This document shows, piece by piece, positions 36,109 to 45,797 of a stretch of DNA of 64,000 nucleotides (within the stretch, counting starts at the first letter, position 1; the number at the start of each line of letters is the position of its first letter). The position numbers and the translations under genes were made by a program. The stretch is taken from contig NZ_AUFO01000008.1 of NCBI RefSeq assembly GCF_000426545.1, positions 44,857 to 108,856 on the forward strand, in the 5' to 3' direction. Source of the DNA: Paenibacillus massiliensis subsp. panacisoli DSM 21345 (GTDB taxonomy: Bacteria; Bacillota; Bacilli; Paenibacillales; Paenibacillaceae). Below the pieces are notes generated by a model, which saw nothing but the letters and a program-made list of their open reading frames with translations, was not told where the DNA came from and did no database searches.

Positions 36109-37050
36109 TCAACAGTTATTATAATTGCCCCATTCCTTTCCGTCAAGATGAAGCTCGTAATCCACGGCGTAGTCCAACCCATCCTTGTGCATATCGGCTT
36201 TTTCGTAGATCTCCACCTTATTCTCAAAGATGTTCAGCACCGTCTGAATGATAGCTGCACCCGGCTCGTCTGTATACAGCAGAATTCGGGCAGGCGAGAT
36301 CGATATCAGGCTGCTGACGATCATCTCTTCCATTCCGATCCCAAGCTCCATCTCCGGAAGCTCCACGACGATATCATGAGCAGGCTCCATGCTCACAGGC
36401 TCCATCTTGGCATCAAGTATGGTGAATTGGCTGCCTCCCTGATGAATGACATGCACCAGCGGAATCATGCTTTCCTGGAAAAAGACGAAATACTTGAGTA
36501 AGCCCATGAATTCCTCGTACTGACGATCCGCCCAAAATTCTTCCAGTGAAAAGTCCACAAGGTCTTGAAGAGCTAGCTTGTATGCCTGTAGTCGAAAGCG
36601 AAGTAATCCCTTAAGATGCAAATCAGCATTCTCTCTCAGGGCAGATTCTACACCTAACATCAAAAAATGATGACGCTTTTGGCTCATTTCGTTCGTATGA
36701 TGAAGAAGAGACATACAGTGCTGCTCAATCCTTAGGTACTCTTCCTCCTCAAGCCCAGCTTGCTGATTGCGAATCAAGCTTGATACCACAGGTCGCTCCA
36801 GCGAGTGCTCCATATAATCAGCAAGCAGGCCCGACAAAGCACGAATGAGGCGGGGCAAGCAGGTTAATGAAGATATGGCTGGGTTCGCACTGCTGCATCT
36901 CCATACGGCACTATCCTGATTTCGGTTGTAGGAGAACAGCAACTCCTGACCAGGAATATGTAATTCCTTCAGTCGGCCGCGAATCATTTGGTAAAATTGC
37001 TCTGCATCCTCAGGGCCTTGGATATCCGTCCAGATCGAGAAAAGCTCCAT
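36109..37050 (-). CDS. ytxC: Putative sporulation protein YtxC
   Basis: This soluble 313-aa protein matches the YtxC family in length and in its position directly before thrS, the gene order of Bacillus. Visible family-like segments are LRFRLQAYKLALQDLVDFSLEEF and EEFMGLLKYFVFFQESMIPLVH (each given here over 20 residues only as overlapping landmarks around residues 165 and 205). The function is unknown beyond an association with sporulation. AAGGGGTG lies 5 nt before the ATG. Confidence 0.82.
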   Translation of the reverse strand: MELFSIWTDIQGPEDAEQFYQMIRGRLKELHIPGQELLFSYNRNQDSAVWRCSSANPAISSLTCLPRLIRALSGLLADYMEHSLERPVVSSLIRNQQAGLEEEEYLRIEQHCMSLLHHTNEMSQKRHHFLMLGVESALRENADLHLKGLLRFRLQAYKLALQDLVDFSLEEFWADRQYEEFMGLLKYFVFFQESMIPLVHVIHQGGSQFTILDAKMEPVSMEPAHDIVVELPEMELGIGMEEMIVSSLISISPARILLYTDEPGAAIIQTVLNIFENKVEIYEKADMHKDGLDYAVDYELHLDGKEWGNYNNC

Positions 37051-37227
37051 ATGCTCACCCCTTTCATTTTCTGGTTACAGTATATGGTGAGGAAGTGGCG
37101 GTTATACGAGGTAGACTGCTGGAAGAGCGGTTATGAATTGAATAAACCTAAATATTTATGGTAAAGTTAAAGTAAGCGTTCCTAGCTATTTGTCTTTATT
37201 TGAATTTTTCACAAAAGGAGGGGGAAT

Positions 37228-37590
37228 ATGATGATTCGATGGCGTATATCGTTATTTGTTCTTTTAAGTGTAGTCCTGACCTTGTCATTCCCTGCTCCCT
37301 TTACAGCTCAGCATAATGAAACTCAGGAACTTATGGAGGCTACAGATATTTCACGAAATGAGCAGCGCGAGACGCATCAGCGTCCTGTCGTTCGTACACC
37401 CTCTCATACAGTGTCCATCATCAAGAATATATCGCAAGCCAGCCCTTTATTTATCATCATGACTTGGTTATGTCTGATTACGATTCCCAGACCTTATTTA
37501 CCTTTTATTCCGATTATTTCGATTAGGAAAAAGCTTGATTTTCTTCAGCCTATAAAATACACGTCAAAGTTCGTGGCGGCTATGGCATAG
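37228..37590 (+). CDS. Small membrane protein, unknown function
   Basis: This 120-aa protein has an N-terminal hydrophobic helix or signal peptide (ISLFVLLSVVLTLSFPAPF), a polar extracytoplasmic middle and a second helix (PLFIIMTWLCLITIPRPYLP). AAGGAGGGGG lies directly upstream at good spacing, the main reason to accept the gene. No family is recognised. It lies alone between ytxC and the potassium antiporter pair. Confidence 0.55.
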   Translation: MMIRWRISLFVLLSVVLTLSFPAPFTAQHNETQELMEATDISRNEQRETHQRPVVRTPSHTVSIIKNISQASPLFIIMTWLCLITIPRPYLPFIPIISIRKKLDFLQPIKYTSKFVAAMA

Positions 37591-37748
37591 CCGTACTTAA
37601 TTTGTCGGTTCAGGAGCTTGACAGTCGTGTAATACATTACTGAATTCAATGTACCACTTCATTTATTTACTGCTGATATGACGTCAAGTATGGCTTGTTA
37701 TTCATTGTTACAACAACTTACATCACTCTCTAGGAGGCACATTTTATA

Positions 37749-38246
37749 ATGGATATTCGTGAAACTATTTTGCCCGGAATCGGAATGAAGTATCAGTTGG
37801 ATGGGGCTAGTGGCGACCGGATTGTCGTGATCATTCACGATGACGGAAGACGAGAGCTGTATCACTTCGAATATGAGGATTTGGAGAAAAGCATCTCCAT
37901 GATTACACTTGAGGACCAAGAGGCCCGTCACCTTGCAGCCATCATAGGTGGCATGACTTATAAGCCAAAGCAGCTTGAAAGTGTCGAGATGGCCTTTAAC
38001 GATCTGATTATTGAATGGTATAAAATTGAACCACAATACGCTTCTGCTGGTAAATCGATCGGGGAGCTGAACGTTCGTCAGAACTCTGGTGTATCTGTCA
38101 TTGTCGTGATGGAGGATCAGAAGACCAAGCACATCAATCCGGGACCGGATACGGTACTGAAAGCCAATTCTACAGTACTTGCGGTGGGCGAGCGGGATCA
38201 GCAGAAGCGCTTCAAACAAATTCTTATAAGTGGAGCGGGTGATTGA
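37749..38246 (+). CDS. khtT: K+/H+ antiporter regulatory subunit KhtT
   Basis: This 165-aa cytosolic subunit has an N-terminal KhtT-type domain (ETILPGIGMKYQLDGASGDR) and a C-terminal TrkA_C/RCK_C domain (GKSIGELNVRQNSGVSVIVV, PDTVLKANSTVLAVGERDQ). In Bacillus, KhtT gates KhtU and binds c-di-AMP. AGGAGG precedes the ATG, and its TGA is followed immediately by the khtU ATG. I found no ydaO-type riboswitch in the 158-bp upstream gap. Confidence 0.9.
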   Translation: MDIRETILPGIGMKYQLDGASGDRIVVIIHDDGRRELYHFEYEDLEKSISMITLEDQEARHLAAIIGGMTYKPKQLESVEMAFNDLIIEWYKIEPQYASAGKSIGELNVRQNSGVSVIVVMEDQKTKHINPGPDTVLKANSTVLAVGERDQQKRFKQILISGAGD

Positions 38247-39467
38247 ATGGACCATCTGATATTTGAAGTTGGTCTAGCGCTGGCGTTAATAGCGGCATCC
38301 GGTCTGCTCGCTGCCAAGCTGCGCTTCTCTGTAATTCCGTTTTATATCCTCATTGGAATGGCTGTCGGTCCCCATGCCATGCAAATCTGGCACCTTGACT
38401 TCAGATTCATTGAAAGCGAGCCCTTCATTGCGTTCATGGGCCGTATAGGTATATTGTTCCTGTTGTTCTATCTTGGATTGGAATTCTCGGTGGGACGTCT
38501 GATCAAGTCCGGACGTTCCATCGCCGTTGGCGGTACGATCTACATTGCCATTAACTTTACTCTGGGTCTGGCACTGGGCTTTGTAACAGGGTTCCCTGTT
38601 GCTGAAACCCTCGTTATAGCTGGTATTACCACGATTTCCTCCAGTGCGATTGCTGCCAAGGTATTGGTTGACCTTAAACGAACCGCGAATCCTGAGACTG
38701 AGATGATTCTAGGTATTATCATGTTCGAGGATGTATTCCTCGCCGTGTATATCTCCATTCTTTCCGGGCTCGTTCTGAGTAATTCCTCATCACTTGGGGG
38801 TGTGCTCCTGTCCGCATCGATTGCCCTCGGCTTCATGCTTGCACTGATTATCATTGGACGTAAGGCTGTTCCCCTACTAAATAAAGTCCTGAATATTCGG
38901 TCCAATGAATTGTTCTTGCTCGTTATTTTCGGCGCACTCTTCCTCGTGGCAGGCTTCTCTGAGACTATTCATGTTGCAGAAGCTATAGGTGCATTGCTCG
39001 TAGGACTCGTACTTGCCGAGACAGAGCATGCCAAGCGAATCGAGCATCTCATTATTCCATTTCGCGATTTCTTCGGTGCTGTGTTCTTCTTCAGCTTCGG
39101 ACTATCCATTGATCCTCTCTCACTCGGAGGAACCGCCGTTTGGCTTGCCCTTGCAGCTGTAGTCGTTACACTGTTCGGAAACTTTACAGCCGGCATGCTG
39201 GCTGGACGAACGGCTGCTCTGTCGCCACTAGCCTCGGCAAACATAGGGTTGACCGTTGTAGCTCGCGGTGAATTCTCGATTATTATGGCGAATCTGGGAC
39301 GTGAAGGTGGGCTTCTAGCTATTTTGCAGCCATTTGCTGCCATATATGTACTAATCCTTGCCATTATGGCACCAATATTGACCAAACAGTCAAAATCAAT
39401 ATTCAATGTCCTTAATAAAGTATTCCGATTCAAGGATCATCGGCCCAAGCGACAGGAAAGGGCCTGA
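38247..39467 (+). CDS. khtU: CPA2-family K+/H+ antiporter KhtU
   Basis: This integral membrane antiporter has about 12 hydrophobic helices. Characteristic CPA2 segments are IGILFLLFYLGLEFSVGRL, AGITTISSSAIAAKVLVDL, AEAIGALLVGLVLAETEH and VVARGEFSIIMANLG. There is no C-terminal TrkA_N domain; that regulatory role is carried by the adjacent KhtT. It probably exports K+ in exchange for protons under alkaline or hyperosmotic-shift conditions. Confidence 0.92.
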   Translation: MDHLIFEVGLALALIAASGLLAAKLRFSVIPFYILIGMAVGPHAMQIWHLDFRFIESEPFIAFMGRIGILFLLFYLGLEFSVGRLIKSGRSIAVGGTIYIAINFTLGLALGFVTGFPVAETLVIAGITTISSSAIAAKVLVDLKRTANPETEMILGIIMFEDVFLAVYISILSGLVLSNSSSLGGVLLSASIALGFMLALIIIGRKAVPLLNKVLNIRSNELFLLVIFGALFLVAGFSETIHVAEAIGALLVGLVLAETEHAKRIEHLIIPFRDFFGAVFFFSFGLSIDPLSLGGTAVWLALAAVVVTLFGNFTAGMLAGRTAALSPLASANIGLTVVARGEFSIIMANLGREGGLLAILQPFAAIYVLILAIMAPILTKQSKSIFNVLNKVFRFKDHRPKRQERA

Positions 39468-39502
39468 TCAGAACCCATCATATTTAACGGGGAGGTAAGG
39501 CT

Positions 39503-40426
39503 ATGAAGCATCCTCCTGGGAAAGACGTCGAAGCTTCGTCGAAGTTCACCTCGTCATCCCTGAATCCGTATCCGTTACTGTATGCTATTGTTGGTGGAAT
39601 TCTCGCTTCTGTCGGTCTGGAGCTATTCCTGCATCCGAATCAGATTGTAGTAGGCGGGATGACAGGTGTCTCCGCATTAATGTCACATGCTGCAGAAGTG
39701 AAGCTTGGATTATTTTTATTACTGTTGAATGTACCTCTTGTTAGTCTGTATCTGTACTTTGTTCGCAAATCCGGACCTTGGTATGCCTTTCCGGGATTGC
39801 TTGCCTTTGCAGGAACAGCGCTCCTGCTGGAGCCTGTCCCTGCCTTGAGTGAGCATACGATTATCGCTGCAGTCGTGGGCGGTATCACCCTTGGCTTTGG
39901 TGCTGGTCTCGTAGCACGTTCAGGAGGACTGCTGGATGCCTTGGAGTTGCGAGATGCTGAATTCCGTAGCAGCAGCCGGCTGATTATACTACATAAGAGT
40001 CTATCTATGGAGCAAATCGCGGCCCTGTTTCAAATTCTCGTACTTTCGGCAGCTGGCCTCATGCTGGGCTGGGAGCAGGCCTTATACTCAGCCGTTGCTT
40101 GTCTGGCTGCATTCGAGACGGCCCGATTCATGCTAACTGGTCTCTACCGCCATATGTATGTCAGAACTGCAGCCGCGACTGATACGAAGGCAGTTCTGCA
40201 AAGGATGCTGCATCTGGTTCCCGTTCCTGCCATCCCAGCAAGTGAGAAGACGGCTCTGATCCAGGATCAGGAGCAACATAACAGCGAATATGCTGCTTCT
40301 GGAGGCGAAAGCAACAATATCGTCTATAGGGTGCATGTTCTGGATTTGCCACGCTTCAGGGCGATGATTCGTGACCTGGACCCAGGTGCGGATATCGTTT
40401 TTGTGAGAAAGGCAGAGCGATCATAG
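39503..40426 (+). CDS. YitT family membrane protein with DUF2179 domain
   Basis: The N-terminal half has five or so membrane helices with the YitT signature SVGLELFLHPNQIVVGGMTG and GFGAGLVARSGGLLDALEL. The C-terminal soluble DUF2179 part ends VYRVHVLDLPRFRAMIRDLD and PGADIVFVRKAE. The linker between the two (VPAIPASEKTALIQDQEQ) is longer than usual. The role of the family is unknown. GGGGAGG lies before the ATG, 35 bp after khtU, so cotranscription is likely. Confidence 0.87.
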   Translation: MKHPPGKDVEASSKFTSSSLNPYPLLYAIVGGILASVGLELFLHPNQIVVGGMTGVSALMSHAAEVKLGLFLLLLNVPLVSLYLYFVRKSGPWYAFPGLLAFAGTALLLEPVPALSEHTIIAAVVGGITLGFGAGLVARSGGLLDALELRDAEFRSSSRLIILHKSLSMEQIAALFQILVLSAAGLMLGWEQALYSAVACLAAFETARFMLTGLYRHMYVRTAAATDTKAVLQRMLHLVPVPAIPASEKTALIQDQEQHNSEYAASGGESNNIVYRVHVLDLPRFRAMIRDLDPGADIVFVRKAERS

Positions 40427-40635
40427 CATTTTTACCGGGTGAATCAATTTCATATAACTTTAGCTGCTTCAATCAGAACTAGATATAGATCAAAAAAAGG
40501 TTTAATTTTGTATATATCTAGTTACAAAAATCAATGTTGAATGAGTTAAGAAATTGATTTGGGTACAGAATAATAGCTGTTCTTGAGTAATTGTAATGGA
40601 AGATTAAGTGAACGGAAGCTTAATATTAGAACACA

Positions 40636-40695
40636 AAAAAGCTTGTGCAGTAAGATGAATGATGATCGTCATTCTCTTACCTGCACAAGCTTTTT
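40636..40695. terminator. Long bidirectional terminator between yitT-type gene and mqnC
   Basis: The 15-bp arms AAAAAGCTTGTGCAG and CTGCACAAGCTTTTT are extended inward by GTAAGA-GAATGA pairing with TCATTC-TCTTAC. The A/T ends suit both strands. Confidence 0.85.
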
Positions 40696-40724
40696 GGTAT
40701 TATTCAGTCCGAAAGTGGTTTGTA

Positions 40725-41861
40725 TTAATTTTGCATGATAAAGTCGCGTTCTGCCTGCTTCGATCCATCAAACATACGCAGGATGTCATAGCGTGTATTC
40801 CGTTGAGCCGGAGTATTACCTGTCTCACGAATGAGTTGCAGTATCGAATCGATGTTCACCTTATAGGTAGCGCCCGCGGCCGATACGACATTCTCCTCAA
40901 TCATGGTGCTGCCAAAGTCATCACAGCCATAGCGCAACGAGAGCTTGCCGATCTCAGGTCCCATCGTGACCCAAGAGGACTGCAGATGCTTGATATTATC
41001 AAGAACAATCCGACTGATTGCTACAGTCTTCAAGTATTCCTCGGGTGTCTGTCTCTCCAGCTTCAGGTTCGTATTATCCGGCTGGAACGTCCACGGGATG
41101 AATGCGAGGAAGCCCTCGGAATCGTATTTGTTGGCAATGCACTCATCTTGGGCATCACGTACCCGCATCAGATGCAGCGCGCGCTCCTCCATGGATTCGC
41201 CCAAGCCAATAACCATCGTAGCAGTCGTGTTCATGCCAATGCGATGAGCTGTCTTCATCACGTCCATCCAATCTGTCCAGGAGCCCTTCAGTCGGCTGAT
41301 CTTACGCCGCGTCCGGTCATCGAGAATTTCCGCCCCACCACCTGGCAGCGAATCCAGACCCGCTTCATGAATTTGCCGGATCACCTCTTCCAGTGTCAGG
41401 CCGTCCGAGACCTCCTTCATTTTCTGAATCTCAGCCGGAGAGAAGGAGTGCATCGTAATATCCGGGAAACGTTCCTTAATTCGTCTCAGTAGATCCGTGT
41501 AATAGCTGAACGGCAAATTGGGGTTCGTTCCCCCTTGCATCAGAATTTCGGTTCCATTCACATCCTGTGTCTCTTGAATCTTCTGGAAGATCAATTCATC
41601 TGGCAGTACATATCCCTCGTCCGAGCCTGGACGGCGGTAAAAGGCGCAGAATCGGCAGTATACATCACAGACATTGGTATAGTTAATATTACGGCCAATT
41701 ACGAAGGTCTTGATCGGGTCTGGATGCATCCGATTCATGATGACATTCGCTGCCTCCCCAATCTTCTCTACCTCATTGGATTCAAATAATGCAATGGTGT
41801 CCTCTAGATTCATACGCTCGCCCCGCAGAGCTTTATCTAAGATACGATCAATCGTACTCAT
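40725..41861 (-). CDS. mqnC: Cyclic dehypoxanthinyl futalosine synthase
   Basis: This radical SAM enzyme of the futalosine menaquinone pathway has the 4Fe-4S motif CDVYCRFC (C-x3-C-x2-C) near residue 65. Others are EILMQGGTNPNLPFSYY, MHSFSPAEIQ, GLDSLPGGGAEIL, TATMVIGLGES and the C-terminal CDDFGSTMIEENVV. The length of 378 aa is normal. Its presence implies that menaquinone is made by the mqn rather than the classical men route, unlike B. subtilis. No other mqn gene is in the window. AGGAGG lies before the ATG. Confidence 0.93.
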   Translation of the reverse strand: MSTIDRILDKALRGERMNLEDTIALFESNEVEKIGEAANVIMNRMHPDPIKTFVIGRNINYTNVCDVYCRFCAFYRRPGSDEGYVLPDELIFQKIQETQDVNGTEILMQGGTNPNLPFSYYTDLLRRIKERFPDITMHSFSPAEIQKMKEVSDGLTLEEVIRQIHEAGLDSLPGGGAEILDDRTRRKISRLKGSWTDWMDVMKTAHRIGMNTTATMVIGLGESMEERALHLMRVRDAQDECIANKYDSEGFLAFIPWTFQPDNTNLKLERQTPEEYLKTVAISRIVLDNIKHLQSSWVTMGPEIGKLSLRYGCDDFGSTMIEENVVSAAGATYKVNIDSILQLIRETGNTPAQRNTRYDILRMFDGSKQAERDFIMQN

Positions 41862-41989
41862 TCTTAGGTGCCTCCTATCCTGTATTCCATAACTGAAAAA
41901 TAAATTAGAACTGTGACGCTATCTACAATGCAACCTATGATATATGAAAACTTTCTTACTATTCTCCATCGTAACACAGGTCGAATGTG

Positions 41990-42016
41990 AAAAACAGCAC
42001 CTTATCTAGGTGCTGT
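41990..42016 (-). terminator. Terminator of the methionine operon
   Basis: The 9-bp arms ACAGCACCT/AGGTGCTGT with a 5-nt loop are followed by TTTTTC on the minus strand, after metC. Confidence 0.85.
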
Positions 42017-42074
42017 CCGAAAATTCATAAAATTAATACTATAAATAAATAAGATTCAAATACGCTCAGCACTA

Positions 42075-43253
42075 CTAACTGAGAGCCTGATCCAGGTCCT
42101 TGATCAAATCTTCAATACCCTCCAGCCCCACAGAGAAACGAAGTAATCCATCTGTGATGCCGCGTTCCTTGCGAACCTCTGGAGGCATTGCTGCATGGGA
42201 CATCATTGTCGGATAGGACAGGATACTCTCTACAGCACCCAGACTGACGGCTACAATCGGTAGCTGTACCTTGTTCAGGACCTGCTTGGCTCGCTCACCG
42301 CTACCCACATCAAATGATACTACTGCACCATAGCCGCTCGATTGCCGCTCATGAATGTCCCGGCCCGGATGGTTGGCCAGCCCAGGATAGTACACGGCAG
42401 AAATATCTGAGCGCTGACTGAGCCACTCAGCCAGCCTTGCCGTACTCTTCTCACTGTGCACCATCCGCGCTTCCAGCGTCTTCATTCCCCGCATCAGCAG
42501 CCAGGATTCCTGTGCTCCCAGTACCGTGCCTAGCCCGTTCTGCAGGCGTTTCAGTTCCTTAGCGAGCTCTTCTGTACGAGCTACAGCGAGTCCTGCCAGC
42601 ACGTCACTGTGACCTCCCAAGAATTTCGTAGCACTGTGCAGTACAATATCTACACCCAATTCCAGCGGCCGCTGATAGTATGGTGTCATAAACGTATTGT
42701 CCAGGAACGTAATGAGTCCATATTCCTTCGCCCAGGCAGTTACTGCCGCAATATCGGTAATCTTGAGCGTCGGGTTGGATGGGGTCTCCATATAGACTGC
42801 CTTGGTATTCGGTCGATAGGCGGACTTGACCTGATCCAGATTAGTCATGTCCACGAACGTTGTCTCAATATTCATGCGACTCAGAATCGTGGTCAGCAGT
42901 CGGTAAGTACCGCCATAGACGTCCTCTGTCACAATGATATGATCTCCCGCCGAGAGCATCATGAAGGAGCTGGAGATTGCAGCCATACCTGAGGCGTACG
43001 CGAAGCCCTGAACACCGCCTTCCAGGAGTGCAATATAGTCCTCCAGTGCCTGACGGGTTGGATTGCCCGAACGGCTGTAATCATGTACTGGCGGATTAAA
43101 AATATCATGATGATGAAACGTAGACGCTTGATAGATGGGCACACTCGATGCCCCGGTCGTCTTATCAATCTCGGAGCCAAAATGGAGCAGCTTCGTACCG
43201 AAATCCAGTGCTGCGCGATCCTTGCCTGTATTTCTGTTATCCTCTGCCGTCAT
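42075..43253 (-). CDS. metC: Cystathionine beta-lyase (Cys/Met metabolism PLP enzyme)
   Basis: This PLP enzyme cleaves cystathionine to homocysteine, pyruvate and ammonia. It has YSRSGNPTRQALEDYIALLE, YASGMAAISSSFMML, VYMETPSNPTLKITDI, the PLP lysine in VLHSATKFLGGHSDVLAG, and LGAVESILSYPTMMSHAAMP. At 392 aa it is the metC partner of metI, as in B. subtilis. Its ATG overlaps the metI stop by 4 bp. The two proteins are paralogous; metC is assigned by order and by the AAMPPE context. Confidence 0.88.
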   Translation of the reverse strand: MTAEDNRNTGKDRAALDFGTKLLHFGSEIDKTTGASSVPIYQASTFHHHDIFNPPVHDYSRSGNPTRQALEDYIALLEGGVQGFAYASGMAAISSSFMMLSAGDHIIVTEDVYGGTYRLLTTILSRMNIETTFVDMTNLDQVKSAYRPNTKAVYMETPSNPTLKITDIAAVTAWAKEYGLITFLDNTFMTPYYQRPLELGVDIVLHSATKFLGGHSDVLAGLAVARTEELAKELKRLQNGLGTVLGAQESWLLMRGMKTLEARMVHSEKSTARLAEWLSQRSDISAVYYPGLANHPGRDIHERQSSGYGAVVSFDVGSGERAKQVLNKVQLPIVAVSLGAVESILSYPTMMSHAAMPPEVRKERGITDGLLRFSVGLEGIEDLIKDLDQALS

Positions 43254-44434
43254 TCCGCATTCCCCTCCTCAACCTCACGACGCGCGGCCTCCAGTGCCTG
43301 CCCCAGATCCTGAATCAGATCATCAGCATGCTCAATACCAACGGAGAAGCGCAGCAAGCGATCATCGACCCCAACAGCCTCACGGATCTCCAATGGAATG
43401 TCAGCATGCGTCTGAACTGCTGGATAAGTCATCAAGGATTCCACTCCTCCAAGACTCTCTGCGAAGGCAATCAGGCGAATATGTCTCAGGAGTGGTTCTA
43501 CATGGCGAGCATCGGTTACTTTAAAGGAGAAGATGCCTGTATTGCCACTGGACTGCTTGGACTGGATATCATGTCCTGGATGATCAGCAAGTCCCGGATG
43601 GAATACCTCGGCCACAGCCGGGTGTGTAAGCAGATAATTGGCAATCTTCAGAGAGTTGTACTCATGGCGCTCCATACGAAGAGCGAGGGTCTTCATCCCT
43701 TTCATGAGCTGATAAGAATCGCTAGGTGACAGCACCGCGCCAATGGAGTTATGAAGGAAGGCCATTTCCTCGGATAGCTCCTTGCCCTTCGTGACGATCA
43801 GGCCTGCCAGTACGTCGTTATGTCCACCCAAATATTTGGTTGCACTGTGAATTACAATGTCTGCTCCCAGCTCTAACGGACGTTGGAAATACGGTGTGAG
43901 CAGGGTGTTATCCACGATGGTTAATAGCTCATGCCGCTTCGCCCAGGAGGTGACTCTTTCAATATCTGTAATCATCATCAGCGGATTTGTTGGCGTCTCA
44001 ATGAATACTGCCTTGGTGTTCTCCCGTCTGGATTGCTCCAGAGCATCGATATCATTCGTATCCACATAGGTTGCTGTTACGCCGAACTTGGACAAGATCC
44101 GCTCCAACAAACGATAAGTTCCTCCATACAGATCGAGCGATACAATCAGGTGATCACCTTGTCCGAATAACGAGAATATCGTCTGCAGCGCAGCCATCCC
44201 AGAAGCACAGGCAAAGCCAGCATCCCCAGACTCCAGCTGTGCAGCCGCCTCCTCCAATACTTTGCGCGTAGGATTGGTCGTACGAATGTAGTCAAAGCCC
44301 GTGCTCTGTCCAAGACGTGGGTGGCGAAATGCGGTAGCTTGGTAGATCGGGAAATTCACCGCTCCTGTCTTCGGGTCGTTAATGGAACCAATTTGTGCCA
44401 GCCTGCTCTCGATCTTCAACTCTCTGTCATCCAT
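43250..44434 (-). CDS. metI: Cystathionine gamma-synthase / O-acetylhomoserine lyase
   Basis: This PLP enzyme joins acylated homoserine with cysteine (or sulfide). Motifs are YIRTTNPTRKVLEEAAAQLE, CASGMAALQTIFSLF, VFIETPTNPLMMITDIE, PLP lysine in VIHSATKYLGGHNDVLAG, and LGGVESLMTYPAVQTHADIP. It starts at ATG 44434 with AGGAGG 7 nt upstream; an in-frame start six codons earlier lies in front of that ribosome site. It lies 55 bp after metA in the same operon. Confidence 0.9.
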   Translation of the reverse strand: MDDRELKIESRLAQIGSINDPKTGAVNFPIYQATAFRHPRLGQSTGFDYIRTTNPTRKVLEEAAAQLESGDAGFACASGMAALQTIFSLFGQGDHLIVSLDLYGGTYRLLERILSKFGVTATYVDTNDIDALEQSRRENTKAVFIETPTNPLMMITDIERVTSWAKRHELLTIVDNTLLTPYFQRPLELGADIVIHSATKYLGGHNDVLAGLIVTKGKELSEEMAFLHNSIGAVLSPSDSYQLMKGMKTLALRMERHEYNSLKIANYLLTHPAVAEVFHPGLADHPGHDIQSKQSSGNTGIFSFKVTDARHVEPLLRHIRLIAFAESLGGVESLMTYPAVQTHADIPLEIREAVGVDDRLLRFSVGIEHADDLIQDLGQALEAARREVEEGNAE

Positions 44435-44489
44435 ATGAAATCCTCCTGTCACCTGTATGAATTTTCTATGATTATACTATTTATTCTGG

Positions 44490-45407
44490 TTAAATCTGAG
44501 GTCCGATATCGTATGGAGTCTCTTGGTACACATAATAATTCAACCAGTTGGAGAACAGCAAGTTCGCATGGGCACGCCATACAGACGGTGGTGTGCGGGT
44601 CGGATCGTCTTTTGGAAAATAGTTATACGGCAGCTTGACCTCAAGCCCTTTGGCCACATCACGGTCATACTCCCACTTCAAGGACAACGGATCATATTCT
44701 GAATGACCCGTCACGAAAATCTGCTTGCCGTCCTTGGTGGCAACGATATATACGCCCGCATCCTCCGAGTAGGACAGTAGCTCCAGTTCTTCAATGGATA
44801 CAATGTCTTCACGCCGAACCTCGGTGTGCCGGGAATGAGGAGCATAGAACAGCTCGTCGAACCCGCGAAGCAGCTTCACATGGGACTTCTCAACACTATG
44901 CGAGAATACGCCGAAGCATTTGTCCTCCAGTGGATACTTAGGAACACCAAAATGATGGTATAGACCCGCCTGTGAAGCCCAACATATGTGCATGGTTGAT
45001 GTCACATTCGTCTTCGTCCAGTCGAAGATTCGCTGGATTTCATCCCAATAGTTCACATCCTCAAAATCAAGCTGTTCCACCGGAGCCCCTGTAATAATCA
45101 TGCCGTCAAATCGGGTATTGCGAATCTCATCGAAGGTCTTATAGAACATATCCAGATATTCCTGGGACGTATTCTTCGATACGTGCGATTGAGGGTGAAC
45201 CAGCGTTACATCTACCTGCAACGGGGTATTACCGATCAATCGCAGCAATTGGGTCTCGGTTGTTTCTTTGGTTGGCATCAAATTGAGTATCGCAATGCGG
45301 AGCGGACGAATATCCTGATGGTAAGCTAAGCTTTCGTCCATGACGAAAATGTTCTCTCCTGCCAAAATCTCTTTGGCTGGTAACGTGTCGGGAATCTTGA
45401 TGGGCAT
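44490..45407 (-). CDS. metA: Homoserine O-acyltransferase (MetA family)
   Basis: MetA activates homoserine for methionine synthesis; Firmicute members use acetyl-CoA. The sequence shows [39 protein letters not shown], the catalytic Cys in [27 protein letters not shown] and [17 protein letters not shown]. The length is 305 aa. GGAGG lies before the ATG. It is the first gene of metA-metI-metC behind the S-box leader. Confidence 0.94.
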   Translation of the reverse strand: MPIKIPDTLPAKEILAGENIFVMDESLAYHQDIRPLRIAILNLMPTKETTETQLLRLIGNTPLQVDVTLVHPQSHVSKNTSQEYLDMFYKTFDEIRNTRFDGMIITGAPVEQLDFEDVNYWDEIQRIFDWTKTNVTSTMHICWASQAGLYHHFGVPKYPLEDKCFGVFSHSVEKSHVKLLRGFDELFYAPHSRHTEVRREDIVSIEELELLSYSEDAGVYIVATKDGKQIFVTGHSEYDPLSLKWEYDRDVAKGLEVKLPYNYFPKDDPTRTPPSVWRAHANLLFSNWLNYYVYQETPYDIGPQI

Positions 45408-45462
45408 GTGCCCTCTCCTCCTTCGTATAATGAAATTAATCTGAGTTGTGAGCTGCGAGGAT

Positions 45463-45642
45463 TAAAAAAAATGACCCTTCCCAAAGTTTCGAGAAAGGTC
45501 ATGTTTATACTCCATATACGCCTCTCTCATCTCTCAGACATGTCATCATAATGACATGCTGCAAGAATTAGCACCGTGCGACGTATCGCCGGTTGCCGGG
45601 CTTCATCGGGCTAGTCCCTCCACCTGCTCTTGATAAGAAATT
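45463..45642 (-). promoter_or_regulatory. SAM-I (S-box) riboswitch of the met operon
   Basis: On the minus strand the conserved core CTTATCAAGAGCAGGTGGAG, then GGGACTAGCCCGATGAAGCC and CGGCAACC, is unmistakable. The expression platform is a terminator ATGACCTTTC...GGGAAGGGTCAT (45471-45502) followed by eight Ts. SAM binding should stop transcription of metA-metI-metC. Confidence 0.95.
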
Positions 45643-45712
45643 GACTTGATTCATGCTTATTCAATTAGTAATGCAATCAGTAATTCAATTACATTCATCA
45701 TACTTGTTCATA

Positions 45713-45740
45713 ATTATACACATATTGTTCTGTTGTGCAA
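45713..45740 (-). promoter_or_regulatory. Sigma-A promoter of the S-box/met operon
   Basis: On the minus strand TTGCAC and TATAAT are separated by 16 bp, ~70 bp before the S-box core. Confidence 0.55.
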
Positions 45741-45761
45741 GAAGAACGTGTGATTTGGCCC

Positions 45762-45791
45762 TTGAAAGCCGCAGGTGTCGAAGGTTATACT
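45762..45791 (+). promoter_or_regulatory. Candidate sigma-A promoter of corA
   Basis: TTGAAA and TATACT are separated by 18 bp. This predicts a ~260-nt transcribed leader before the corA ATG. Confidence 0.5.
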
Positions 45792-45797
45792 ATACAA

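Noticed and set aside
37591..37748. ydaO c-di-AMP riboswitch before khtT
   Set aside because: The region is only 158 bp and shows none of the conserved ydaO core.
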